Shown: positions 23,854 through 31,614 of the stretch, one piece after another
How the letters are laid out: the number at the start of each line of letters is the position of its first letter
How positions within the stretch are numbered: the stretch's first letter is position 1
Source of the DNA: Ramlibacter agri
GTDB taxonomy: Bacteria > Pseudomonadota > Gammaproteobacteria > Burkholderiales > Burkholderiaceae_C
DNA: 64,000 nt
Direction: 5' to 3'
Assembly: GCF_012927085.1 (NCBI RefSeq)
Contig: NZ_JABBFX010000001.1
Span: 2,542,001-2,606,000, forward strand
Notes under the pieces: generated by a model
Told to the model about the DNA's origin: nothing
The model's database searches: none
What the model saw: the letters and a program-made list of their open reading frames with translations, nothing else
Made by a program: the position numbers and the translations under genes

Positions 23854-24690
23854 ATGACCGAGGCAACGCTCCGCGACACCGTGCTCAGGATAGGCGAAGA
23901 AGCTGGTGCCTCGGCCATCGCGGTCGCGGCCTACGACTTCGAGCACCACACGACCTGGTCGCTCAACGCCCACCGCTGGTTCCACGCTGCCAGCACCATC
24001 AAGGTGCCGGTGCTGCTGGCTGTGTGCGCGGCGATCGAAGAGCACCGCTTCGAGCCGCACTCGCGCGTGCACGTGCGCAACCGTTTCCTCGGCGTGGTTG
24101 ACGGCCGGCCGTTCCGGGTGGCGGAGGAGCGCGATGCCAACGCGGAGGTCCATGCTGCGCTCGGGCGCATGCTGACCGTGCACGAGCTGGCCGGGCACAT
24201 GATCGCGACCAGCAGCAACCTCGCCACCAACCTGCTCCTCGATCTGGTCGGTGTCGAGGCTGCGCGTGCGTCGCTCGCGCGTTTGCGCCTGGGCGGCATC
24301 GACCTGCAGCGCGGCGTGGAAGACGAGGTGGCGTGGGAGGCGGGCCTCAACAACCGCGTGACCGCGGCCGGCCTCTGCGATGCCTTCCGCCTCATCGAGG
24401 ATGGCGACGCCATCTCCCCCGAGGCCTCGAAGGCGATGCTGGACATCCTGCACCAGCAGCGCTTTCGCAGCGGCATCCCCGCCGGCCTGCCGGAGGACGC
24501 GCGGGTTGCCCACAAGACCGGCGAAATCTCCACCATCGCGCACGACGCCGGCATCGTCTACCTGGACGGCCGCGATGCTTACGTGGTCGTCATCCTCACC
24601 GAATGGGCGCCGGAGGTGAATGGCCGGCAGGAGACGATCGCGCGCATCTCGCGGGCCGTCTACCAGTCGATGACGGGGCGCAGGGAATGA
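23854..24690 (+). CDS. Class A beta-lactamase-fold serine hydrolase, no signal peptide
   Basis: A 278-residue protein of the beta-lactamase2 (class A-like) fold. The catalytic SxxK is S47-T-I-K50, the second motif is SSN (120-122, equivalent to SDN) and the third is K221-T-G. There is no ExxLN Glu motif like that of true class A lactamases, and the N-terminus MTEATLRDTVLRIGEE is not a signal peptide, so the protein appears cytosolic. It is therefore unlikely to be a resistance enzyme. It starts a three-gene run with overlapping stop/start codons, leading to an M15-like and a PafA-like protein. A peptidase or amidase acting on a small-molecule or peptide amide is the best guess. Confidence 0.82.
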   Translation: MTEATLRDTVLRIGEEAGASAIAVAAYDFEHHTTWSLNAHRWFHAASTIKVPVLLAVCAAIEEHRFEPHSRVHVRNRFLGVVDGRPFRVAEERDANAEVHAALGRMLTVHELAGHMIATSSNLATNLLLDLVGVEAARASLARLRLGGIDLQRGVEDEVAWEAGLNNRVTAAGLCDAFRLIEDGDAISPEASKAMLDILHQQRFRSGIPAGLPEDARVAHKTGEISTIAHDAGIVYLDGRDAYVVVILTEWAPEVNGRQETIARISRAVYQSMTGRRE

Positions 24691-25280
24691 GCGTGCTGCC
24701 GCTGCCCCTGGTCCGCGCCGACGACCTGCCGCCCGAGCTGCGGCCGGTGCTGCGGCCCGGCGAGACGCTGCGCGATCGGACCGGAGGCGCGCATGCGCTG
24801 CCCTCGTCCTTCCTGCGGGTGGATTCCTGGGAGCAGGCGCGCGAGACGGTGCTGACGCCGCATTTCACCTTGTCGGAATTGATCAGCGTCGACGTGCGCG
24901 AAGCGCCGCCGCTGCGCTCTTTTCCGCGCTTCATTCCATGCGCCGTGCTGCTGCTGGCGGGCGCGCTCGAACTGCTGCGCCTGGAACTCGGGACCTATGT
25001 CTACGTGGCCGCGAACGGCGGCTACCGCTCGCCGGGGCACGCGATGAGCCGCCATGCTTCGCGCCACTGCTGGGGCACGGCGGCCAACATCTACCGCATC
25101 GGCGACAGCTGGCTCGACAACCGCGAGGAGATCGAGAAGCACGCGGCCATCGCGCGCCGCGTCATTCCCGGCGTATGGGTGCGCCCTTACGGCATCGAAG
25201 ACGGCCAGGCGGACGACCACCTGCACGTAGACCTCGGCTACACGGTGTTCGACCCGGCGCACACCGAGGGAGCAGCCTGA
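24687..25280 (+). CDS. Peptidase M15-like (DD-peptidase fold) protein
   Basis: A 197-residue protein whose C-terminal half matches the M15/Hedgehog DD-peptidase fold: LSELIS, NGGYRSPGHAMSRHAS (about 110-125), HCWGTAANIYRIGD (127-140) and DDHLHVDLGY (176-185). In M15 enzymes the zinc ligands are His and Asp of HxxxxxxD plus a late His. Here H127 and H180 are present but the Asp is Asn134. There is no signal peptide. ATG 24687 overlaps the upstream TGA, and its own TGA overlaps the next ATG (TGATG), so all three genes are translationally coupled. It may cleave a D- or gamma-linked peptide, or may only bind one. Confidence 0.7.
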   Translation: MSVLPLPLVRADDLPPELRPVLRPGETLRDRTGGAHALPSSFLRVDSWEQARETVLTPHFTLSELISVDVREAPPLRSFPRFIPCAVLLLAGALELLRLELGTYVYVAANGGYRSPGHAMSRHASRHCWGTAANIYRIGDSWLDNREEIEKHAAIARRVIPGVWVRPYGIEDGQADDHLHVDLGYTVFDPAHTEGAA

Positions 25281-26491
25281 TGGCGGACCCGAAGAAGCTG
25301 GCGAAACCTTCCGCGCCTGAGCAATTGCGCCTCGCGGCGATGGGCCTGGAAGCCGAGTGCTCCCTGATGCTCGATGGCGAACCCACGCGGCCGGAGGACT
25401 TGTTCGGCAGCCCGCGCGACTTCATCCGCGGTGAGCTGATGCACCGCCAGGGCACCTCGTATCACCTGCCCACCGGGGGCGCGGTGTACTTCGACACGGG
25501 CGTCATCGAAGTGGCGACGCCAGTGGTGGAGATCGAGCGCGGTTGCGCGGCGCGGGCCGGGCGCTCGCTGTGGGAAGCGCTGCAGTTCGTCCGCGGCGAG
25601 CTGGATGCCTGGGATGCGCGCAACTGCCGCGAAACGCGGCTCGTCGGCTTCAGCGCGCACTACAACGTGTCCTTCGAGCTGCCGCCGGACGAGCCGGCCA
25701 ACGGGCGCAGCATCGAGAAGCTCGCGCGCCTGCTCACTTTCATCCTTCCCGCGCCCGTGATGCTGCTGGCGACCAACCGGCAATCCACGGGCGTCGGCGT
25801 GCGGCCGCGCCCGGGTCGCATCGAGATCACTTCCGATTTCACGCCGGAGCCGGCGCTGATGATCGCGGCGGCGACCGTGATCGTGGCCGTCGTGCGCGAG
25901 GTGATGACCTGGCCATCGTATGAGCCGGGCGAACTGGCCAGGCGCGGCATCCCCGTGATCAGCGGCTTCCAGCCCATGCCCCACACCTCGCGCAAGGGCT
26001 GGCTGGCGCGCTTCAGCTGCTATCCGGAGAACCCGTCCACCTGCGACATCGACCGTGACCAGTGGCAGACGGAGCACGACGGGGAACTGAGCCTGCGCGC
26101 CATGGCCGGCCAGACCGTGCGCCACTTCTGGCGCGCCATCCACCGCATTGCGGACCCATCCAGCTCGCGCCTGATCCGCGCTGTCATGCGCGGGCGCAGC
26201 GCCTCGCTGCTGGATCTGGACGCCCGCCCGCCGGCCTACGAGCACGTCGGCAGCCTCTGCGCCTGGGACGGACGCGCGCCGCCCGCGCAGCTGGCGCGCT
26301 CGCGCTACGAGCGGGTCGTGATGCATGCCGTGTCGGGCCGGCAGCTGCGCATGAACGGCGCCTGCCTGCGCCCGGTGGGCATGAGTGGCTGGTCGGCGGT
26401 GGTGTTCGAAGGCGAGGACCAGCATCGCGAGGTGATCGCCATCGACGACCTCATCCCCCATCTCGACGACTGGGAGCTCAGTCCCGCTTGA
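25280..26491 (+). CDS. PafA/Dop (Pup-ligase) superfamily carboxylate-amine ligase
   Basis: A 403-residue protein that aligns by eye with PafA/Dop (Pup_ligase family, glutamine-synthetase-like fold). GLEAECSLM (E24, E26) corresponds to the metal-binding 'GIETEYG'; GGAVYFDTGVIEVATP (D72, E77) to 'GGRLYLDxGHLEYATPE', whose Asp is the catalytic base of PafA; GFSAHYNVSF (H127, N129) to 'GTHENYL'; ILPAPVMLLATNRQSTGVG to the ATP-region segment; and the internal IEITSDF to the usual following strand. PafA ligates Pup to lysines and Dop deamidates it, but no Pup gene with a GGQ/GGE end and no proteasome is present. The probable reaction is ATP-dependent amide-bond formation or hydrolysis on an unknown peptide. 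It is the last of three overlapping genes. Confidence 0.72.
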   Translation: MADPKKLAKPSAPEQLRLAAMGLEAECSLMLDGEPTRPEDLFGSPRDFIRGELMHRQGTSYHLPTGGAVYFDTGVIEVATPVVEIERGCAARAGRSLWEALQFVRGELDAWDARNCRETRLVGFSAHYNVSFELPPDEPANGRSIEKLARLLTFILPAPVMLLATNRQSTGVGVRPRPGRIEITSDFTPEPALMIAAATVIVAVVREVMTWPSYEPGELARRGIPVISGFQPMPHTSRKGWLARFSCYPENPSTCDIDRDQWQTEHDGELSLRAMAGQTVRHFWRAIHRIADPSSSRLIRAVMRGRSASLLDLDARPPAYEHVGSLCAWDGRAPPAQLARSRYERVVMHAVSGRQLRMNGACLRPVGMSGWSAVVFEGEDQHREVIAIDDLIPHLDDWELSPA

Positions 26492-26676
26492 TGCCGCCGT
26501 CGATGCGGGGCCGGTCGGACGCAACGCCATCAAAGTCGTAACGGTTTACACGCCTGCGGCTCGACGACTGACGCCTTGTGCCGTCCTCTTACATCCGGTC
26601 CGTTGAATTGCAGGGCTTGCCCGGCGCAGCATGGCTGCCGACGAGCCCTGTGTTGCGGGCTGGCAGAGGAGGCGAA

Positions 26677-27510
26677 ATGGCGCGGTGTTCCAACGTCAGT
26701 TTGCTCGGGCTGTTGTTTCTCGCGGCGGGTGCGTCGGCCACCACGGTGGGCCCGATCAAGGGCGCGCCGGTCCCCGGGCACCCGCTCGCGGTGAACATCC
26801 CGTTCGCGGTCGATGCGCCCACGGAGCGCGCCTGCGCCAGCGCCGGCGTGCGCTATGGCAGCGCGCCCGCGCCCATGGTGCTGCATGTGCAGGGGCAGGG
26901 CCTCAAGCGCAACCTGCTGGTCACTTCGCGCTCGCGCGTGGATGCGCAGCCGGTCACGGTGGATGTGCGCGTCGGCTGCGGCGCCAAGGCGGTGACACGC
27001 AAGTTCGTCATGGCAACGGGCGTGCCGGTGGCCAAGAGTCCGCCGGTGCCCGAGCCAGCCACGCGGCGCGCCGAGCTCGCGGTCAAGCCGCGGCCGAAGC
27101 CGGTCGCGTTGATGGCGCCGAGCGAGCCGCTCTTTCCCCCGCCCATGCCGCCCGAAACCAGCGTGCCGAAGCCGGAGGCGCCGCCGACCGAGGAATTGCG
27201 CCAGGCGCGCTCCGACGCCGCCACCGCGATGGCGCAATTGGAAGCCGCGCGCAGGGAGCTGGCGGCGGTTCTGGACGTCGAACGGCGCACCTCGCAGACC
27301 CTCATCGCCGCGGACCACGAGATCCGCGACGCGAACTCCCGGGTCGACCGCATGCGGCTGGTCCTGAAGTGCATCGGCGCCGGGCTCACGCTGGTGGCCG
27401 CCGGCGTGGTCTGGCTGGAGCTGCATCGCATGGCGGTCCGGCGCTTCCGGGCCGCGCCGGAGACGGCCGAAGAACCGGGGCTGCTCGAGGGCGCCGAGAT
27501 GCCGACCTAG
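26677..27510 (+). CDS. FimV-like secreted/membrane protein with coiled coil
   Basis: A 277-residue protein. ATG 26677 has AGAGGAGGCG just upstream and gives a signal peptide (SLLGLLFLAAGASA). The mature N-terminus (TTVGPIKGAPVPGHPLAVNIPFAVDA) resembles the FimV N-terminal domain, followed by a Pro-rich linker (about 125-165), a predicted coiled coil (TEELRQARSDAATAMAQLEA to about 240) and a C-terminal hydrophobic helix (IGAGLTLVAAGVVWLELH). FimV proteins organise polar machines and type IV pili; this is short and lacks the peptidoglycan LysM domain. It starts 185 bp after the PafA-like gene and probably has its own promoter. Confidence 0.6.
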   Translation: MARCSNVSLLGLLFLAAGASATTVGPIKGAPVPGHPLAVNIPFAVDAPTERACASAGVRYGSAPAPMVLHVQGQGLKRNLLVTSRSRVDAQPVTVDVRVGCGAKAVTRKFVMATGVPVAKSPPVPEPATRRAELAVKPRPKPVALMAPSEPLFPPPMPPETSVPKPEAPPTEELRQARSDAATAMAQLEAARRELAAVLDVERRTSQTLIAADHEIRDANSRVDRMRLVLKCIGAGLTLVAAGVVWLELHRMAVRRFRAAPETAEEPGLLEGAEMPT

Positions 27511-28268
27511 ATCATCTGCCCGCCACTGGCTTCCAGCCGCTGCGCGTTGACCCAGCGCGCCGCTTCGGAGCACAGGAAGGCGACGACGGGACCGATGTCC
27601 TCGGCCTCGCCGATGCGGCCGAGCGCCGTGTTCTGGGCCACCATCACCGGCAGCTGCGGGTTGGCCTCGTACACCTCGCGGCTGAAGTCGGTGGCGATGG
27701 CGCCCGGCGCGATCGCGTTCACGCGGATGCGGCGCGGCCCGAGCTCCTTGGCCCAGTAGCGCACCAGCGTTTCGACGGCCGCCTTCATCGCGGCATACGG
27801 CGCGTAGCCAGGGATGGAGATGCGCGTCAGCCCGGAGGAAACGCACACGATCCCGCCGCCGTCCTGCAGCTGCGGCAGCAGTTGCTGCGTCAGGAAGTAG
27901 ACGCCCTTGAAGTGGACGTGGGCCAGCGCGTCGAACACGGCTTCCTGCGTCTCGCCCAGCTTGCCCTGGCCGTTGAAGCCGCCGTTGTTGACGAGGAAGT
28001 CGATGTGCTTGCGGTGCCATCGGCTTTCCAGGACCTCGGCCAGGCGCTGCGCGAAGGCGGGAAAGGACGGCACGTCGGCGACGTCCAGCGGCAGCACCGC
28101 GGCGCGGCGCCCCAGCGCCTCGACCTGCTTCTGCACTTCCGCCGCCTCGTCGGCGCGGCTCTTGTAGGTGACGATGACGTCGTGGCCGGCGCGGGCCAGG
28201 TGCAGGGCCATGCTGCGGCCCAGGCCGCGGCTGCCGCCGGTGACGAGGGCGATCTTTCCGGTTTCCAT
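27507..28268 (-). CDS. Short-chain dehydrogenase/reductase
   Basis: A 253-residue SDR. ATG 28268 gives METGKIALVTGGSRGLGRSMA (TGxxxGxG NAD(P) motif), NNGG replaces NNAG at 'LVNNGGFNG', and the catalytic Ser-Tyr-Lys is in VSSGLTRISIPGYAPYAAMKAA. The NADPH-type basic residue after the glycine motif (GSRGLGR) suggests NADP preference. The longer frame start at 28364 would overlap the LysR promoter and is unlikely. Its 3' end overlaps the FimV-like gene by four bases on the opposite strand. It is divergent from a LysR gene that probably regulates it. Confidence 0.9.
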   Translation of the reverse strand: METGKIALVTGGSRGLGRSMALHLARAGHDVIVTYKSRADEAAEVQKQVEALGRRAAVLPLDVADVPSFPAFAQRLAEVLESRWHRKHIDFLVNNGGFNGQGKLGETQEAVFDALAHVHFKGVYFLTQQLLPQLQDGGGIVCVSSGLTRISIPGYAPYAAMKAAVETLVRYWAKELGPRRIRVNAIAPGAIATDFSREVYEANPQLPVMVAQNTALGRIGEAEDIGPVVAFLCSEAARWVNAQRLEASGGQMI

Positions 28269-28366
28269 CTGTGGGTTCCTTTCGGTGAGGTGCAGATGGT
28301 CGGCGCCCTTGCCCATCGGATCAATGCTCGCCAATTGCCAGGATTGTTCAATAATGGCCAACAAAC

Positions 28367-29332
28367 ATGGACCGCATCGACGTCATGCGGCTGTTCACGC
28401 GCATCGTGGACCTGGGCAGCTTCACTGCCGCCGCCGAGGACCTGAACCTGCCGCGTGCAACCGCCACCTATTCGCTGCAGCAGCTGGAGCGCCGCCTGGG
28501 CGTGCGGCTCCTGCACCGCACCACCCGGCACGTGAGCCCCACGCTGGAGGGGCAGGCCTACTACGAGCGCTGCCACCGCGTGCTGAACGAGGTGGAGGCC
28601 GCCGAGTCCTTCCTCGGCGAAGCCGCGGCCAAGCCTAGTGGCCGGCTGCGCGTGGACATGTCCACCGCCATCGGCTCGGCCTTCCTGTTCCCGCACCTGG
28701 GCGAGTTCTGCGCGCGCTACCCGGGCATCGAGCTGGAGATCGGCGCGACGGATCGCCTGGTGGATCTCCTGCGCGAAGGCGTGGACTGCGTGGTGCGCGC
28801 GGGCGAGCCGCGTGATGCGGGACTGGTGTCGCGCCGCGTGGCCACGATGCCGACGGTGACCTGCGCAAGCCGCAGCTACATCGAAGCGCACGGCATGCCG
28901 CGCACGATCGAGCAGTTCCGCAACCACCTGGCGGTGAACTTCCTGTCGACGGCGACCGGCAAGCACTCGCCCTTCGAGTTCACGGTGAAGGGCAAGGCGC
29001 AGGCCGTCACGCTGAAGGGCCGCATCTCCGTCACGAGCACGGAGGCCTACACCGCCTGCTGCCTGCAGGGCCTGGGCTTCATCCAGGCGCCGCGCTACCG
29101 GCTGGAGCGCTACCTGGATTCCGGCGAGCTGGTGGAGGCCTTGCCGAAGTTCCCGCCGCCGCCGATGCCGGTGGCCGTGATGTACCCGCACCACCGGCAG
29201 CTGGCGCCGCGGGTGCGCGTGTTCATCGATTGGGTGGCGGAGCGGCTGCAGGCGCCGGGCCCAGTTCCCGCTGCAGCCACTGCTGGAACTGCAGCATCGC
29301 GCGCGAAGGCAGGCGCGAATGCAGGCGCGTGA
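28367..29332 (+). CDS. LysR-family regulator
   Basis: A 321-residue LysR protein with an HTH at the N-terminus (MRLFTRIVDLGSFTAAAEDLNLPRATATYSLQQLERRLGVRLLHRTTR) typical of the DhcR/PgrR-type group, and an effector domain that includes FPHLGEFCARYPGIELEIGATDRLVDLLREGVDCVVRAGEP. It is divergent from the SDR gene (gap of 98 bp) and convergent with the ampR gene, with which its 3' end overlaps by 110 bp. The last about 35 codons (Ala-rich) lie in the overlap. Confidence 0.88.
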   Translation: MDRIDVMRLFTRIVDLGSFTAAAEDLNLPRATATYSLQQLERRLGVRLLHRTTRHVSPTLEGQAYYERCHRVLNEVEAAESFLGEAAAKPSGRLRVDMSTAIGSAFLFPHLGEFCARYPGIELEIGATDRLVDLLREGVDCVVRAGEPRDAGLVSRRVATMPTVTCASRSYIEAHGMPRTIEQFRNHLAVNFLSTATGKHSPFEFTVKGKAQAVTLKGRISVTSTEAYTACCLQGLGFIQAPRYRLERYLDSGELVEALPKFPPPPMPVAVMYPHHRQLAPRVRVFIDWVAERLQAPGPVPAAATAGTAASRAKAGANAGA

Positions 29333-30125
29333 GCCAGTAGCGGCCCGTGTGCGCCTCGAAGGCAAACGGCCGCACCAGCCGGCCGGCGTCCACCTCGTGC
29401 TGGAACAGGCAGGCCGGCAGCAGCGCGATGCCGATGCCCTGCGCGGCGGCGGCGGCCAGCGCCAGTGACGAATCGAAGACCGGGCCGCGCAAGGGACCCG
29501 GCCAATCGTCGACGCCGGCGGCCGCGAACCAGCTCCGCCACTCATCGTTGCGATAGGAGCGCAGCAGCACTTCGCTGGCCAGGTCCACCGGCGCGGTGAG
29601 GCGGGCGGCAATCGCGGGCGTGCACATCGGCGTCAGCGGCGTGGCCAGCAAGGGCTCTGCGTGTGTGCCGTGCCAGCTGCCGTCGCCGAAGCGGATGGCG
29701 AAGTCCAGCCCTTCGCCGGCCAGGTCCACCTTGTTGTTGTGCGTCATGAGCTTCAGGTCGACGAACGGATGCTCGCGCTGGAAGGCTTCGAGGCGCCGCA
29801 CCAGCCAGCCGATGGCGAAGGTGGCGACCACGCCGATCGTCAGCGGCTCGCGGTAGTTGCCGCTGCCGAACTGGTCGAGCATCGTCCCCAGCCGGCCAAA
29901 AGATTCGCTGAGGACCGGCAGCAAGGCCTGGCCTTCGTCGGTGAGCACCAGGCCGCGCGGCAGCCGGCGGAACAGCGGCACGCCCAGGCGGGCCTCCAGG
30001 TTGCGCACCTGCGCGCTGACGGCGGCTTGCGTCACGCTCAGTTCCAGCCCGGCGCGCGTGAAACTCAGGTGGCGCGCGGAGGCTTCGAAGGCGCGCAAGG
30101 CATTCAACGGCAGGCTCATGGCCAA
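29223..30125 (-). CDS. ampR: AmpR-type LysR regulator of the beta-lactamase
   Basis: A 300-residue LysR protein that matches AmpR: PLNALRAFEASARHLSFTRAGLELSVTQAAVSAQVRNLEARLGVPLFRRLPRGLVLT, SFGRLGTMLDQF, GVVATFAIGWLVRRLEAF, MTHNNKVDLAGEGLDFAIRFGDG and MCTPAIAARL. AmpR senses muropeptides and activates or represses the divergent beta-lactamase. The bla gene starts 86 bp away in the opposite direction, the classical arrangement. Its C-terminus AAPPPNR overlaps the LysR gene of 28367. Confidence 0.9.
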   Translation of the reverse strand: MAMSLPLNALRAFEASARHLSFTRAGLELSVTQAAVSAQVRNLEARLGVPLFRRLPRGLVLTDEGQALLPVLSESFGRLGTMLDQFGSGNYREPLTIGVVATFAIGWLVRRLEAFQREHPFVDLKLMTHNNKVDLAGEGLDFAIRFGDGSWHGTHAEPLLATPLTPMCTPAIAARLTAPVDLASEVLLRSYRNDEWRSWFAAAGVDDWPGPLRGPVFDSSLALAAAAAQGIGIALLPACLFQHEVDAGRLVRPFAFEAHTGRYWLTRLHSRLPSRAMLQFQQWLQRELGPAPAAAPPPNR

Positions 30126-30211
30126 GATTTTCTTTTATTTGCCGCACGAAATCATCGTTTGCGCGGAGTGCGTCCGGCTCGATACAGTCCGTCCGCTTTC
30201 ATGGAGACACA
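30126..30211. promoter_or_regulatory. ampR-bla divergent promoter region
   Basis: An 86-bp gap between ampR and bla. The first half near ampR is AT-rich (TTTTCTTTTATTTG at about 30129-30142). In known ampR-ampC/bla pairs the AmpR operator (LysR T-N11-A site) lies here and controls both genes; I infer the same but cannot place the exact site. Confidence 0.45.
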
Positions 30212-31057
30212 GTGAACCGACGCAATTTCAGCTTTCATCTCGCGGCCGCAGCGGCCGGCTTCGCGCTGCCCTCGCTGGCGCAACCTGCTTCCTGGCGCGC
30301 GATCGAGGCCGGGTCCGGCGGCCGCATGGGCATCGCCGTGCTGCAGTCCGATGGCCGCATCGACGGCAATCGCCTCGACGAACGCTTCCCGATGTGCAGC
30401 ACCTTCAAGTGGGTGGCCGCCGCGCACGTGCTGCAGCGCGTCGACCGTGGCCAGGAAAAGCTGGACCGGGTGATCCGCTACACGCGCAAGGACCTGCTCT
30501 CGTACGCCCCGGTCGCCGAGAAGCATGTGGACCAGGGCATGACGGTCGCGCAGCTCTGCGAAGCCGCCATCACGCTCAGCGACAACACGGCGGCCAACCT
30601 GCTGCTGGCCAGCTTCGGCGGTCCGCAGGGCCTGACCGCTTTTGCGCGCGGCCTGGGCGACAAGGTGACGCGCCTGGACCGGTGGGAGCCGGCCTTGAAC
30701 GAAGCGCGTCCGGGCGACCCGCGCGACACGACCTCGCCGCGCGCGATGGCCGGCTTGCTGCAGGCGGCGTTGCTTGGCCATGCGCTTTCGGAGAGCAGCC
30801 GCAAGCTGCTGGCCACCTGGCTGGAAGGCACGCAGACGAACCAGAAGCGCCTGCGCGCCGACCTGCCTGCCGGCTGGCGCATGGGCAGCAAGACGGGAAC
30901 CGGTGCGCGCGGCACGACCAACGACGTCGGCATCTTCTGGCCGCCGCAAGGCAAGCCGGTCATCGTCGTCACCTACCTCACGACGACGAAGGCGCCGGAG
31001 GCCGAGCGCGAAGGCGCGATTGCAGCCGTCGCGCGCCGCGTGACGAGCGCAAGCTAG
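30212..31057 (+). CDS. bla: Class A beta-lactamase
   Basis: A 281-residue serine beta-lactamase. The catalytic set is complete: S63-T-F-K66, S123-D-N125, E159-P-A-L-N163 (the E166 equivalent) and K227-T-G. GTG 30212 follows GGAGA and gives a twin-arginine signal peptide (NRRNFSFHLAAAAAGFALPSLAQ), so export probably uses the Tat pathway. It hydrolyses beta-lactams in the periplasm and is divergent from an AmpR regulator, so expression is likely induced by cell-wall damage. It differs from the cytosolic lactamase-fold protein at 23854 by its signal and the ExxLN motif. Confidence 0.93.
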   Translation: MNRRNFSFHLAAAAAGFALPSLAQPASWRAIEAGSGGRMGIAVLQSDGRIDGNRLDERFPMCSTFKWVAAAHVLQRVDRGQEKLDRVIRYTRKDLLSYAPVAEKHVDQGMTVAQLCEAAITLSDNTAANLLLASFGGPQGLTAFARGLGDKVTRLDRWEPALNEARPGDPRDTTSPRAMAGLLQAALLGHALSESSRKLLATWLEGTQTNQKRLRADLPAGWRMGSKTGTGARGTTNDVGIFWPPQGKPVIVVTYLTTTKAPEAEREGAIAAVARRVTSAS

Positions 31058-31060
31058 GCC

Positions 31061-31462
31061 TCAGGCGTCCAGCGCGGTCGTGATCTCGAAGCGCTTCTCC
31101 AGCGCCTTGTGGATCGGGCAGGCGTTGGCCACGCGCAGCAGGTCGGCGCGCTGCTTCTCGTCGAGGTCGCCGTGCACCGTCACCTGCCGGTGCAGCTTGT
31201 AGACCTCGGCCGATTCGTCGCGCAGCACGCGCACTTCGGCGCTGGCCAGCGGGTACTGCTTTCGTTTGGCGTAGAGCTGCAGCGTGAGCAGCGTGCAGGC
31301 GGCGAGCGCGGAATCCAGCAGCTCGTGCGGCGTGGGGGCCTCGCCCGCGCCGCCGGCGGCCTGGGCGAGGTCGGCGCTCCAGCGGGCCGTGCCGGCTTCG
31401 AGCGCAACGGCGGTCGTGTCGGGCTGGGAGCGGGCGATGATGGTCTGGGCGGTTTCAGGCAT
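31061..31462 (-). CDS. OsmC-family organic-hydroperoxide/redox protein
   Basis: A 133-residue OsmC-like protein. ATG 31462 gives MPETAQTIIARSQPDT; the longer frame upstream is not coding. It shows the family core GEAPTPHELLDSALAACTLLTLQLYAKRKQYPLASAEVRV and the C-terminal RVANACPIHKALEKRFEI, which hold the two active cysteines (near 53 and 115). OsmC proteins reduce organic hydroperoxides. It ends 3 bp from the bla stop. Confidence 0.87.
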   Translation of the reverse strand: MPETAQTIIARSQPDTTAVALEAGTARWSADLAQAAGGAGEAPTPHELLDSALAACTLLTLQLYAKRKQYPLASAEVRVLRDESAEVYKLHRQVTVHGDLDEKQRADLLRVANACPIHKALEKRFEITTALDA

Positions 31463-31614
31463 GGCGGCATTGTCGCCCCGGGCGCGCCCAGCTCCACGGC
31501 AGCATTTTCCGATCCCGGGAAGAGCTTGCCGCCTGCCGGCTGGCGCAGCAGCGCCTGACGCTGCCGCAGGCACGGGGTTTGCATTCTTCCGTTTGTCGAA
31601 CACCGGGAGAACGC

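Noticed and set aside
25280..26491. Reading the PafA-like protein as an ordinary glutamate-cysteine ligase
   Set aside because: The YxDxGxxExATP and HxN motifs with their order match Pup-ligase proteins better than GshA-type ligases, though a shared fold makes the distinction a matter for profile search.
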